From Promerops cafer (Eukaryota; Chordata; Aves; Passeriformes; Nectariniidae): a stretch of 64,000 nt of DNA. The stretch covers positions 1,321,249 to 1,385,248 of the forward strand of contig VZSE01002883.1 in assembly GCA_013398275.1 (NCBI GenBank). Direction: 5' to 3'. This document shows, piece after piece, positions 27,194-40,534 of this stretch (the first letter of the stretch is position 1; each line of letters starts with the position of its first letter). The notes below the pieces were generated by a model. The model was given only the letters and a program-made list of their open reading frames with translations, had not been told where the DNA came from and did no database searches. The translations under genes and the position numbers were made by a program.

Positions 27194-30100
27194 TAAAGAC
27201 TAAAGGGGCCTATACAAAACTGGATGAATACACCTTAAAAAGCCCTAAAATGTGTACAAAACCCGATATTGTATTTCTGGGAGATATAACACACCATGGA
27301 CTCAGTGGCTTGAAAACATGTATTTAGAGTGAGAAGAATAACCAATTTTATTAGTAAGCCCTGTAAAAGCAAAGCAACAATAAAGATCTCCAAGAGCTTT
27401 ATAGGATGTGTAAGCCCTCAAGTCTGAGCAACAACCAGGTGTTACTACCAGGAGTTAGACAGGGTTACCCTTGGGATGTGGGTGGCCTCACGACTGCCTT
27501 TCCTGCTGCAAACAGGAGGTACTGGCACTGACCACTGCTGGCAATCAGATAACACCATCACACCAAGTGCCACACTCTAGTGGCCTCCTGCACATGGCAG
27601 CTCTGGGATTTCTACAGGAAAAGAAAAGTCACATGAGAGAAACATGAGCTCTAGGAGCCCATTTACAGTCATTTACTCCTGAAATCTAAACTGCTGATGG
27701 TAATAAATTATATACTATGGAGGATACTATACAGTCAGTTTTCATCACTGGGACCTTTTTTCACCAAAGCTACACAAACAATTTCATCCCTTCTCTTTTG
27801 AACCACCTGTCCACACTGAGTAAGCTGTAAAAAAAGCAGTGGGAAAACTGCAGCTCAAGACTGAGGTGAATGGATATGAAATAAGCCCACAGTCTCCTCC
27901 CAAAAGAGGATTAATTGTGGTACCTTAAATTCATGGTAACTGATTAGACTGATCTCTCAAACACACAAACTGGAAAAACAGGAGAAAGATTTATAGAGGC
28001 ACTGAGAAGACACAAGGAGATTTGCCCAGGAAAGTACATGAAAAACACAATATGCTCAGCTCAAAGTCAATAGTGGGAACCACAGCACCAGAACCTAATT
28101 GAAATTGCCAACAGAGGGCAAGTTTAATAAAACCTTTGTGAGGATGGATGGTGATTATAGAACTGATGCATGGGCAGTATTTATCTCCCTTGATATCATT
28201 CAATGTGCAACTCCTATACCTTTTGCCCCACTTCTAATTTAGATCATAAGAAATAATCCACTTCTAACATGTCCTTAAGTGCAGTTTTCAATCGTCTGAG
28301 AAGTGGTACTGACAAATTCTGTGTGACAGATGATAAAGACTGAACTCAAACCATCAGGAGCACATAATTTCTCAGTGCCCAGCCTGGGTCAGGGTACTCT
28401 GCTGTAGCACTTCCACTGACTGATTCCAGAGGAGAGCTGCCTGAATCTACCCAAAAATTGCTCAGGCCAGTAGAAAAGTTCATTTTCCGTGGCTTGCTCA
28501 TGATCACATAAGAACACTGAAGTAGCTCTTACCTCATTGGAATCAATAGATGTTAATCATTAATTTAAATAGAAGCAGTACTGGGGCAGTTGAAGCATAT
28601 CCAAATAGATGCCGAGACTCCTAAATCCCACCAGGGCTCCTGACTTTCTATTGATTTCTGTCCCTAAAAACTGAAACTCTTTGCTGAAACCAGAGGTCAA
28701 GACTTGAGAAAGACGTTGGTCTAAATATTTGGTTGAATTTCTGCACATGTAGGAATAGAAGACTCTTTTATTAATTTATTCCCCAATTCTTCCTGCTGCA
28801 TGGACTCTACACTGCCCAACTTCTGTTGCCAGTAAAGCAATATTCAAAAGACAGAGGCTTCCTGTAAGGCTCACAGCCAATTCATCCTTAGAGCAGCTTT
28901 TGCCAGTGAGCTCTTACTGAATGAATCAGCAAGAATCCCAGTGGAAAAATAAGTAGTCTTGTGCAATTAAAACCTTATCAAACAGAGAATCACAAATAAC
29001 TGTTAAAAAGAATTCTAATGGTTCACCTAAGTCTATCCTCCTACAACAAAACAAAAAATATGTTTGAATGTGTTCTGTGAAATCTCCTTGCAATGTGAAG
29101 GCCTTATACACAGTACGGCCATGAAAAGTGTACTCTCTTGCTGCAGTCCAATTTTCTGATTGACCTTCTGCTTATCAACTCTGCTACATACCAGAAGAGA
29201 ATTTTGTTACTCTTCATTTTTTACATATGTGTTGAATTGCTCTGGTTTTTATCATCATGCTCCTGCAATTATTGTATCTTAAACTTTGGTAATTTGATTT
29301 TTCAAATTCCATTATGATTTTCAGATTGCACAGCACATGAATGAAACAAGTCGTTCCCTTGCTTTAATTCCTATTCCTCCTTTGCTTTAGGTTAGAATTG
29401 AGTCTCAAATAGAAATCTTGGAACAGGACACTTATTTTTTTGCCTTGGTCGTGTTTCCCACACAGAAATTTTATATCTATTTTTCTTTTCCTCTTTTGAA
29501 GAACATTATTGTTTTGTTCTTTGCTCTCACAGAACTAAGACTACTATTATTATCATGATCATCATTATTATAGTTATTTTATTATTCTCATTAAATTTCC
29601 ATCCCAATGATGAGAATTTCCTGTAGAGAAGATTATTTTCCATTTGTGTTTTTCCTTTTCTGTATCAAAAACTTGTCAGCACCATATTGTAACAGTTCAC
29701 TGGACAATCTTTAACTTGCTCTATTCTATTCCTCGATGGCGCCTCACTAGTCTGAGTCCCTCTCCCAACTACTGTACATCGTGCAACTCTATATACCAAG
29801 TATAAACAGCAGTGAAACTTTTGTATCTAGCCTTCTTGTTTTGATGGCTCATCGGAGATGTCTCCAGCAGAAACTCCTGGCTTCTCTCCCCTTCTGTCAC
29901 GTAAACATTTTCAAGAAAGCTATTCTGGATTTCAGAACAAATGTAAACTTTACACAGGACAAGGATTTAGTGGCAAACTCCTTTTCCTGAATTTTCAGAT
30001 CTTGATTTTGTTAAAAATCCTTCCATGCAATTTTTTGGAATTGAATGAAGATCAGGAAAGAACTACATTAGCATTGCCACCTTTACTGCAAGGTGGTGTT

Positions 30101-30534
30101 AAAGCTGGGAAAAATCTGAAAGGAAATATTGATTGTGGAATGAGGAAACTTTGGTTGTTAGAGTCCTTTCACTGTCCTAACGGCCCTTTAGTGCTCTCTG
30201 CTCCCTGACTGCCACTTACAGATCCCACTCTGTGCCCATGATGGCATGTACATCCCACAGACACTGTCACTGGGAGAGAACAGGACATTCCAAGGGATCC
30301 CAACTAAAGCATATTCAATTTTACCTCCTTCATTACACCAGCCCTAGAAATAACATTACTATTCTGCTTCATATAACTTAGATATAATGAAGGAAAAACT
30401 TTGTTCCTACTGTCATTTAGAAATTATCTTAATTGTTTCTGCTGTCCTTTCACACCAGATTTAGCCTAGAAGAAGACATCTTGTCCAGTATGGAAATCTC
30501 AATATCATCTCAGAGTTTACAAAAAATTTTAGCT

Positions 30535-31255
30535 TTAGGGACCAGGCCTAGCCAGTGTGGGTTTATGAAAGGCAGGCCCTGCTTGACCAACCTGACCTCC
30601 TTCTATGGCCTGCTTAGTGGATGAGCGAAAGATGTGAAGGCGTCTACCTGGAGATCAGTAAAGCCTCTGACCATTTCCCACAGCCTTCTCCTAGACAGAA
30701 CTGGCTGTTTATGGCTCGGATGGGCAGAGTTTTCGCGGGGTAAAAAACCAGCTGGATGGTGGGCTCAGAGAGTGGTGGGGAATGGAGCCCACGTGGTGGT
30801 CAGTAACAAGTGATGTCCCCAGGGCCCAGTGCTGGGGTCAGTCCTGTTTAGTGTCTTTAGCCACGATCTGGATGAGGGGATCGAGGGCACCTTCAGTAAG
30901 AAGGTGCAGGCAACACCTTCAGACTCGATGCCTAAAGGGAGGTGGTAGCCAGCTGGGGGTCAGTCACTTCTCTCAAGTAACAAGCAACAGGACAAGAGGA
31001 AATGACCGCAAGCTGTGCCAGAGGAGGGTTAGGCTGGATTTTAGGGACAATTTCTTCACCAGAAGGGCTGTCCAGCCCTGGCACAGGCTGACGAGGGCAG
31101 TGGTGGAGCCGCCATCACTGCAGGGATTTAAAAGCTGTATGGACATGGCACCTGGGGACATGGGATAGTGATGGCCTTGGCAGTGCTGGGAAAGGGCTGA
31201 ACTCAGTAGTGTCAGAGGGCTTTTCCAATCTAAACAGTTCCATAAGACTGTGCTT
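30535..31255 (+). mobile_element. CR1 LINE fragment with partial reverse transcriptase and 3-prime end
   Basis: The 5-prime part translates to CR1 ORF2 reverse-transcriptase pieces in shifting frames: GFMKGRPCLTNLTSFYG at 30561-30611, then PQGPVLGSVLFSVF and HDLDEGIEGTFSK near 30820-30900. The 3-prime part (from about 30940) is the standard CR1 tail: CAAGTAACAAGCAACAGGAC, TTTCTTCACCAGAAGGGCTG and TTTTCCAATCTAAACAGTTC are recognisable landmarks. Between them only some 40 bases remain where a full element has several hundred, so there is an internal deletion. Stops and frame changes show it is dead. It is antisense to STAG1. Confidence 0.9.
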
Positions 31256-34200
31256 AAAACAATCCACAATGTTAATACTGTCACTATCTATAAGGAGCAT
31301 AATTAAAGGTTATCAGTAAATCTGGAAGACTTATTAATTTTTTTTACTAACACAGGGGTCACTGTACAATACAGTGGAATTTAATATAACATCCTTGCTG
31401 TTTCTGATACTCAAATTAAATGACAATTGTTTCATTTTAAGAGTAATTTTGTATTACACTTAGAAGTTCAAAGTCCTGAATGAGATTAAGGAGTTGATAA
31501 CTTTATATACATAACTAGCATTTCATATAATTTGAACTGCTAATCTCTTTTAAAATCCAAAATGTTATTTGATCCAGAAGGTAACAGTGATGGCACTGAT
31601 TCCCTCATTACAAGTATGGGAAGAAATATATTGAAGATAATCAGAGATTTTTACAAAGAGAATGATGTATGCCACTGACAATTCAGTTATTTCCCCTTGT
31701 TGAAAAGAAAAAAGTACATATTCTTATAGTATAAAGAGATAGAAACTTCATCCCTACTTTAAAGGAAACAGATCCTATGTAATTCTGAAACTGCAATTAT
31801 GTGTGAGAATTTGTTACTTGCTTAAACTATGTTGAATGTCAGAAGAATAAAAAAGGGAAAAAATAAAGAATTCAGGAGTGACCCAAAGAACTACACACCA
31901 TTAAATGTGACTGCTGTGTCAGATTGGGAGGTGGTGTACTACAGATCTGGTGTGTCTGTTCAAGGGTTGCTGTTATTTCTGTCAAGCTTCACAATCCCCC
32001 TGGAGCTCCATGAGGCATCAATAACCAGCTAAAAGTCATACATTTATGCAACACAGAGACATTTTCAAAATCCTACAATCCTCTCCCTCATTTTCTTAAA
32101 GGAGCTGATATGCAATAATCATATGCAAGAAAAGTTTTCAGATTAAAACCAGGAAAACAGATACAGCAAAAACAGTTCGTTTTCAGAACAGAATGAACCT
32201 ACCAATAGATCTTCCCTTGTAAAGATGATGATGATAAAATATGTTCCATAGCAGATATAAATGCTTTGAAAGAAAGGATAATAATGGAGCAGATAGTTTG
32301 CTGGTGACACAATTATTTAGAACAGCTAGACTGACAGCTGCCAGCCAACACTGCCAAAGGATGTCGTAGGCAGAAACTGGTAAAATGCTCTTCAGCAAGT
32401 AAGCATGCTCAGTCCCCAGACTTAGGCCTACATAATTTAGTGCATCAGAAACAGTACACTTCATGTGCTTAAGTCTTAAAATTTTGATAAAGGAAACTCC
32501 CTTGCTCTGGGTTTAAGGCAGATAAGGCTGGTTTGAAATGGCTCTATAGAATTTGCACTTGCCAAGTGTAAGCTGCTTTGCATCCTCACAGAGATGATTT
32601 ACATGAAGCCACATAATTACTAACCAAGGACACTAAACCTGCTGTCTAGTATTTTAACTGCATTATTTCATAAGGTAGATCTTTTCATGCTTGGATGACT
32701 TAAAGTAGCAATTCTCATACAGCACCAACCTCTTTGTCAGGTAACTCTGAACAGCAGTCAGTGACATGAACATGAGTGAAAAGCTGAGGAGCCTTTGCTG
32801 CCCCAAAGGCAGCAGTTTGTTCCTGGCAATGTCTTACAGCTTTTGCTCTTGGAAGCCTTCAGCTCCACAGTCGCCCTGCAGCCACGTCCTGCCCTGCACT
32901 GCCCCCAGGTCACCCTGGCTGAATGAGGAGTCTGTGGCCACAGAGGACACTCGCACTTGAGGAGAGAGGTAAAAGCACACATCCAAGAAATGCTCCACTG
33001 AAACTTCCCACCTGTTCCCTCAGGGCTCATTCCAAGGTTCATTTCTGTGAGCACTGCTCACGCTGTGCTTTCTGCACATGTGCTGTAAGCAGTTGCTTGT
33101 TAAGAATCTTCCTGGTGGATGTGATGAAACAAATTAACCTCGGGATTCCTGTACTCAGCAATCAGAACTGGCTGTTAGGCAGAATGCAAGCACAAGTCAG
33201 CATCACACAGATCTCACATTTGGCAGTAGTTCAGAGTTTACCTGAGCTGTAGAGTGTTAAGGCACACTGTGACTATTGGATTGAGCAGCTGATACTGGAT
33301 CCATCATCTCTTAACTCATTTGTAATTTTCATCTCCACAGAACTCTGCGTCAATGCAACCCGCAGTTTAGCCCCACACTCCTTCAGAAGGTACCTCATTC
33401 TATTTCTAAAATTGCTGCTTGATCATTTTATTTGATCAACTAAGATCTTTTTGCAATGCATGAAAAACTATTCTTCTATTTGCCATTTTTTTCCACATTG
33501 CTTGGGTTTTTCTCTCTAAATTTGTGTATCCTTTAGGAAGTGGGATGGTCATAACTACATTCAATGTTCAAGGTGCAGGTGCAATATAAGTTTGAGAGAG
33601 ATTTTTGTGTCTAATATATGTACACATAGATTTGCCCTTTACTTCTAATTCTTTAACTTTTCCTCTCAGAGCACTGCCAAGCACAGAGGTTGTATTTTCA
33701 GATTATTCCCAATGACAGCAGGCTCCAAGAGCAGAACGTGAGTAACTACAGCTTATCAGTGCATGTGTGGAAGCAGCGTTTGGCTGCCTGCTATCAGAAG
33801 TGACTCAAATCCAGCAATATAAACACAGGTAGTGTGGAGGCTGAGCTCCAAGTGTAAGATACAATAATGTAAATATTTGCAGTAAGTCCATTTAGGTCTA
33901 TCCCCTCTTTCTGAGTGCCTTTATCACAGGCTGTTCTCACATCTGCTCTCCCCCCCTCACCTACCCTGTGAACAGGTCCCCAGCAAAGCCTCCCTCTGAA
34001 ATGAGGGGCCCAGTGCGAGCACAATTTCTTCCCTCCTCACAGAGGAACCTGTCTGTGTGCATGAACACCTGATCTGAGGGGGCAAAGACAGCGGTGCCAG
34101 ACACCTCAGTGGTGTCAGATCACAGGACAAGAGCCTGACAACCCAAACATGAGCAAGTTCCTGCTGTGTAAGTGTTTCTGTAGCCACAATACTGTTTTTA

Positions 34201-34417
34201 AAACTGAGCAATGCTGCTGCCCAGTTTCTCCTCACTCAGTAGAGTGAGGACTCCCCAGAAGGCCTCCTGGAAATCCAGGCTGACTCTCTTAACCACATTT
34301 CATGCTTCAAAGAACTTCAAGCTCACTTTCATAGAAACCAAGGACATTTACTTCTGTGTCCATCCTTCCTTCCACTTTCTATGGATGTGCCTGTCCCATC
34401 CGCAGGTTCCCAGAGCT

Positions 34418-34475
34418 CAGCAGTAACCCACACAAATACTGCTACTCAGCAGTAACCCACACAAATACTACTACT
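34418..34475. repeat. 29-bp tandem duplication
   Basis: Two head-to-tail copies beginning CAGCAGTAACCCACACAAAT and ending ACTGCTACT or ACTACTACT, differing at one base. The near identity suggests a recent duplication in intron 4. Confidence 0.92.
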
Positions 34476-37400
34476 CCAATGTCAGCATTGGAACACACCT
34501 TCACATGTTTTTGCTGAAAGGTGTTTTCTTTATCAGAGAAACAAACCTCCTGTTACTCCGCGTCAACATCTCTCCAGCTCATAAAACAAAATGCCATAAA
34601 ACATGGTACCTCCACTTTCCAGAAAGTCAGGAGGCAAAGACAATCACAGGAGGATTAGATAGCCACGGTCTATCCTCTTTCCCTCAGTCTTTCTGCTTTT
34701 CCTGATGGAGTTTTGATCCTTTCCTCAGCCATCTGTTACTCTTATTTCTACCTGTATTTCTCAGTGTTTCTCAGAAGTAGTAAAGTAGGGAAGATGAAAG
34801 GCAAGTCCTAAAAAATACAAAAAGAGAAATAATTATCTAGAGATTTTAAATTGATGTGACAGGCTCTAGAGTCCACAAAACATAGTATCTAATAAGAAAA
34901 GTAAGAGGGGAAAAAAGAGAGAAACGAGAGGCCAGACCTTTTGTGCCACACCTGGGAGTGCCAAAGATCTGACAGAGCTCAGCAAGCCAAACGTGAGTCG
35001 CTTGCATACTCTGCTCCTTGCTCACCTGCCTCTCGTCCCTTGAGAGAACTGCCCTTCCTTCACTTTCCTCAAGGAACCTGCTGTTACTTGCATGAGAACT
35101 TCCCAGACACAGCTCTGAAGAAGCTCATGCAACATTTCTATGCCTTTTTAAATTAACCTGAAAGAAGGAACTGAGGCTTGGGTGCACTTCTGTCTGTAAC
35201 TGTGCTGCTTAATAAATTCTAATCTTTTTGTTTAACCAAACCTGACTGGTTTGGGATATACAGTGTCCCAATGAATTTTACAAAAGCATGTCATTGAATG
35301 GAAGCCAATGAGGTCATTGGGGAATAGTGTGAACCATGACCCCAATCTCTGTTAATCTCAGCCTCTCACTGAGCTGGAGACAGACAGGGACACACACTGG
35401 GAATGCTGCTGCTGCTTCAAGAACAGCTTCACCTGCAGCACAACCACCTCCTGCCCAGCAGTGTGTGTCCCAGTCTTTTTGGAGCTACACAGCATCCAGA
35501 ATATTGTCTCTCATACAGCTTACCCTGCACTTCATGAACAGATTCACCTGCTTTTGTATAATTCAGGAAAGCTGAACACAGATACATTAGGAATCCCTCT
35601 TCATTACTTCTGGTTCTCATGAAATCACTTCATTTAGAGTATATTAAAGACTAAAGCATTTACTGACAATGACCTGTGAAAAGACAATGAAAAAATTAGC
35701 TGAGCTGGCAGAAAGCAATACCTTTATCTCTCTCTCCTCATTTAAAAGTATGCAAGACGAGAGTTCTTTTTCATGTAATTATTTCTTCCTGCTTTTCTAA
35801 GAAAACAACCCATTTTCTCTCAGCTGTTAGCCTGTTCCAAAGCCCCTTTTTACCTTCTGACTATCTGAAAACATGTATAGGGCTTTTTTCTGTAAGGACA
35901 CAAAGAATTTGAGAAACCACATGCAAAAAATCCCTTATCTTTGTGCTTAGAAATTAAAGCAGAAATTAAGAAGTGCTAAACTTCAGATGCTGTGTGTAAC
36001 CTTGACTTTGTCTCTCGGTGTGTCAGCTTTGGTGAGTCACCAACCTCCAAGGCTGTCTGCTGTTCTGTGTGGCTTCATTAGCACAGACCCCAGACCAATC
36101 TGGGGAGGGAACAGGAGCTGTGGAGGTGACACTGTTGTCTCTGACTTGTGCAGCTCTGCTGCAGCCAAAAAATCCGGGAAAAAGTGTGGGAAGAGGGGAT
36201 TCTTACAAGAGGGTTGACAAGGATGCTGCAAACTGCTTTGGCTTTTAATCCCGAGGTTCCTGTAGGAGTCTGGATAATTTAAACTATCTCCAAGATAGCC
36301 CCTAACTGCATATTCCCATTTTCCAGGTAACCCCCTAGCAGTCTCATGGATGAACGTATAAAAGAGCAGCACACAAACAATTGTAGCTCCAGGTACTCTG
36401 AGTGTGACACCATTCTTTGGGTATGAAAAACCCTAAACATAAGAACAAAGAGCAAAGCAGGAAAAGGCCCTTCCTTACCAGAGAACATAAGGAAGAGGGC
36501 TTAGGCTCCAGTCCTGCTTTTTCCTTATTGCAAATATATATCTGTCAGAAAAAATCAAGGACTTCAAGTTTCCATTCCATGAACTTTAAGAAGTCTAGGT
36601 ACTCCAAGCTTAGTCTTTAAGCAATTTGAGGAGGAGTAGGAAACCAGTAACAGCAATGGTTTAAACACGTCACATGTTATCTGAAAAACCTCCCCTCTAG
36701 GAGTGGCACAGATTCTCTATCTGCTGCCTCAAAAGCTTTTGATATCAGTGACTCTGTTCCTGGATTGGCCATTTCCGGAGCAGAGACGGGATCTTTACTT
36801 AAAAGGGATTTACAAAGATAACTAGAAGAAATCCTGTTGATAAAATGCCCTTAACGAAAACTTTATTTTTGACTGGAACTTGGCTACTATAGAAAAATAA
36901 GAGGAAGCATCATATCAAAAGTGAAGTTAAAACAACACAATGAATAGTTGCTCAACATGTTTTGGCATGGGTAAGAGAATGAGAGAGCATATATTAGAGC
37001 CAAAATCCATAAAAGTCTGGATTTGCTTCTAAAAATACAATGCAAGAGGGAACTGTCACCTTAGAATTGAGAAAAGATAAACTGCTGGAACACACACAGA
37101 TCACAGCAAGTGTTGACAGGACAAATAGAAATGGGAATGTGGAAATAGGAGCAGAAAACTAGAAAAGCTCAACATACAATGTGTTTCTCAACAGTCTGTG
37201 TCTAAGATTCACTAATGCTTGAGAGCTAAATATAAAAAAAATCACCTGTATAATCTTATTAATACTAGAAACTCAAAACTTTACATAAATAATAAAGCAG
37301 CAGGCCCTGAAAAGAGTGCTGAAAGACAAATAGTAATAAATGGCAGATGAAATACAACAGGGAATGAAAAGTCTGAGTATATTAATTAACATAAAGATAG

Positions 37401-37684
37401 TGGACTCAAGGGGGAAAATTAATCAAGTGCTGCTAAGGAAAAAGGAAAGAAGAAAAACACAGAGGAGCACTGCAAGTAAAGCATGTTTAATCTGAAAAAT
37501 GTCTTAAATTCTTAGTTGTAACTCCTCTTACACTGCTTTGGATCCTCTACCTTACAAATGTAGCTACCAGAATTAGTTGAAATGGTGCATTTTGTGCAAA
37601 TTAAAAATGGCTGTGTAAACACACCATGTATTATCCTACAATTCCTTGTAGATACACAAATGCAAGACACAGAATAAAGCAGCC

Positions 37685-37795
37685 AGATGACTCCCAGAAG
37701 GGTTTGGGTTGAAGGGACCCTAAAGCTCATCTCGTTCCAAGTGACTGCCATGGACAGGAACACCTTCCACCAGACCAGGTTAACCAACCCCGTAA
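37685..37795 (-). mobile_element. CR1 LINE 3-prime end, truncated
   Basis: The plus strand reads AGGGTTTGGGTTGAAGGGAC, then CTAAAGCTCATCTCGTTCCA and GGAACACCTTCCACCAGACC, which is the reverse complement of the CR1 tail that reads CTAGTGGAAGGTGTCC to GGTCCCTTCCAACCC. Only about 110 bp remain. It is in the same orientation as STAG1. Confidence 0.82.
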
Positions 37796-38717
37796 CTCCT
37801 CTGGTTGTGTCTTACAGCTTGGTGGAAAAAAATCCTTAAAGTGGGAAAATACAGAGTAATACTGTAAACCAAAATATTTTAACAGAACCTTCATCCAGTG
37901 TTTTATTTTGTAAAGGGCATTTAGTTTTCTCAGTATTTTGTAACAAACAGTATTTTCCCTTCCAGCTTTCAGCACTTTCACTAAATTTTCCTTTTAGGAC
38001 TTTTCAGTCTCCCTCTCCCCCACTGTAAGTTTAAGATGTCTGGAAGCCTCAATATCAGGGTATCTTTCCTGTAACATACTCACATTTTTAAGTTGAACCA
38101 GAAGGGTGAGTTTTCTATACAGTACCCGTTTTTTTGGGCATAACTACAGTCTCATTCCTGTCAACATAGACTCTTACCTATTAATTGCTTTCTTGTCCTT
38201 GCCCCATGAAATTGTCCTTGAAGCTCACAACATAAACACCAAGGGGTGTTACACTACGGATCACCTGCTGGATGAGAATATTCAAAAATGCAGTTACATT
38301 GTAATTCCTGGCCCTGTTCAGTGGTATGTTCTGGCTCCATCATTCTGCGGTACCTTAAAGCAATCCCCCAGTGTGTTCATCAGGGAAAAAGAGAAAACTA
38401 CTATTTTGGCTGTTGAAGCAAAGCAAAACTACTGGGATGTGTGCCTGCCTGCCTGCCTCTCTTTTCTCCTGCCTCCTAAGCTCCTCTGTGGAGATGTGTC
38501 CTAAAAAGAAAACATTCCTTTCTTGCAGTTTTCAGAATCTTCAGAATAGTTTTTTCCTTTCCCCTTATATTTTGCTGCATTTAAAGGCACAAGTTTACCT
38601 TTCCATCCTTCATTCCATTGTTATAGATGTTTCAGTTTCCCCTTCTCCCTGCATTTTCCCTACAAATGAGACTTCATACATGTAAATAATTCTTACAGGT
38701 CTCTAGGAAGTACTTGT

Positions 38718-39052
38718 AGCACCTTCCAGTGCATAAAGGGGCCTCAAGAGAGCTGGAGAGGGACTTTGGACAAAGGCCTGGAGTGACAGAACAATGAGGA
38801 ATAGCTTCCCACTGACAGAGGGCAGGGTTAGATGGGATATTGGGAAGGAATTCCACCCTGTGAGGGAGGTGAGGCCCTGGCACAGGGTGCCCAGAGAAGC
38901 TGTGGCTGTCCCATCCCTGGAAGTGTCCAAGGCCAGGTTGGACAGGGCTTGGAGCAGCCTGGGATAGTGGAAGGTGTCCCTGGCCATGGCAGGAGTGGCA
39001 TAAGATGAGCTTTAAGGTCCCTTCCAACCCAAACCATCCTGGGATTCTGTGA
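38718..39052 (+). mobile_element. CR1 LINE 3-prime end, passerine type
   Basis: Landmarks in order are GAGCTGGAGAGGGACTTTGG, GGGCAGGGTTAGATGGGATA, CTGGCACAGGGTGCCCAGAG, GGAAGGTGTCCCTGGCCATG and GGTCCCTTCCAACCCAAACC, ending TGGGATTCTGTGA. This is the common young CR1 tail of songbirds. It is about 80 percent similar by eye to the copy at 40535-41165, lies in the same orientation and is antisense to STAG1. It is 5-prime truncated, as usual for CR1. Confidence 0.92.
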
Positions 39053-39402
39053 CATTTACTTGGTTGCTGTTATTACAGGCTGACAAGAGTAAGAAAGAAA
39101 TGCAGGGAGGACTGCCCATTTTCATAATCTCTGCCACCTTAAACTGTTTGCATGAGATCAAAGTCTCCAACTCCCCAAGGGTTAAAAGCATTTTTCATCA
39201 CAGTATGATGTCTCTCCCTGTTTCCAGTCAGAAAGAACTGCAAGCTTTGCTCAGCACAAGCAGAAGGGAGCACTTCCTGGGCTGAGGACTGCTGTCCTTC
39301 CCCAAAAGCAGCCTGTTCTTCCCAAGGAAGTAGCCAGCTCAGAGCTCTATAAAGTGATTTTTACACACAGCACATAATTGAAGAATAATCCTGCGATTAC
39401 AG

Positions 39403-39416
39403 GCTACCATGGAAAC
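39403..39416 (-). promoter_or_regulatory. Candidate RFX X-box
   Basis: The minus strand reads GTTTCCATGGTAGC, one base away from a good RFX X-box pattern (GTTNCCATGGNAAC). It stands alone in intron 4 and may be chance. Confidence 0.25.
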
Positions 39417-40534
39417 CAGAGAGGAAAAAAAGGGCTGAATATTAAAATTTGAGAGTGAGAATATCCATCACTGCTATTACACGAAATGGTTTGCAAATGC
39501 TTCTATTAATGGGTCTGGGCTGGAACCTTTCCTGTTTGCCACTTTCTCATGTAAGTACTACAAGTGGAACTGAACACAGGACAGAGAAAATATTAAAAAA
39601 TCTTTACAGCTCAAGTGTACTCACACACCACAAAAAGGAGAAAAAGAAAAGTACCTGTTTGACAGAAGGGTAAGCAACTCCAAACACAAACATCAAAAAT
39701 CAAACTCTAATCCATGGGTTTAGTTAAAAGTTTTTCTAGCATTCAAGAGTCAAACATCAGAATCAGCTGTTTCTTTATTCTTAATAAAAATTCTTCTTAT
39801 TCTTTCAGAATAAGCATATGACACCAGTAAGGCAAATTTCTGCATCTCTGCATCAACAACAAACCTCCACTATGTGGTTCCAGCCCCACAAGCCTGGTGT
39901 CTTCAGGGGAAAAAGGGGGGGAAAAAAAGTGAAAAAGAAAAAAAATATACATTAATTAACAAATCTTGAGAACAAATAGTAACTCAGCCTGGCTTTCTGC
40001 ACCATTATCACTAAGATTAAATCCTTCTTAAGTCAGATAAAAAATTCATGGCAGTTGAATCTCCTTCCTTTGTTTATCAGGACTTAAGATTCAATCTGGT
40101 ATTGAAATACCCACAAGTGGTACCAGGAATTGACTGACATATATTTTCTTCTCTATATTAATGGAAAGGTTTACATCTTCTGAAAGCAAATTCCATGGTG
40201 ATTGGTTGAAAAGACAATTCAACCTGTTGCAATGGTTGGAAAATTACATATCAAAGTGCTGCCAACTCTAACTCAACCTTCTCATTGTTCTGAGCAAAAA
40301 GATACTCCCTCACTGGCTACTTATTCAATTCACCAAATTATAAAACAAGATATGAAAACCAATTGATTCCTTTCCTCTGAACCTGAAAAGAATGTGGTCT
40401 GCTGAGATTCCATTGATGGTGCCATGCCAGGATGAAATTATGATGTCTAGACAGGCGTAACAGTTAAATGTATTTTCTCTTTAAACGCAAATATGTCAGT
40501 GTATGTGCCTCTAATTTGAACTGGTGGATAAAAA

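Noticed and set aside
29737..29743. TGGCGCC words here and at 53331, like a retroviral primer-binding site
   Set aside because: Only seven bases match, and I see no flanking LTR ends or gag/pol sequence. No endogenous retrovirus is supported in the window.
34229..34250. Hairpin TCCTCACTC, loop AGTA, GAGTGAGGA
   Set aside because: It looks like a stem-loop with T or A beyond it, but it is short, isolated and has no sign of being an RNA gene or terminator in a eukaryotic intron.
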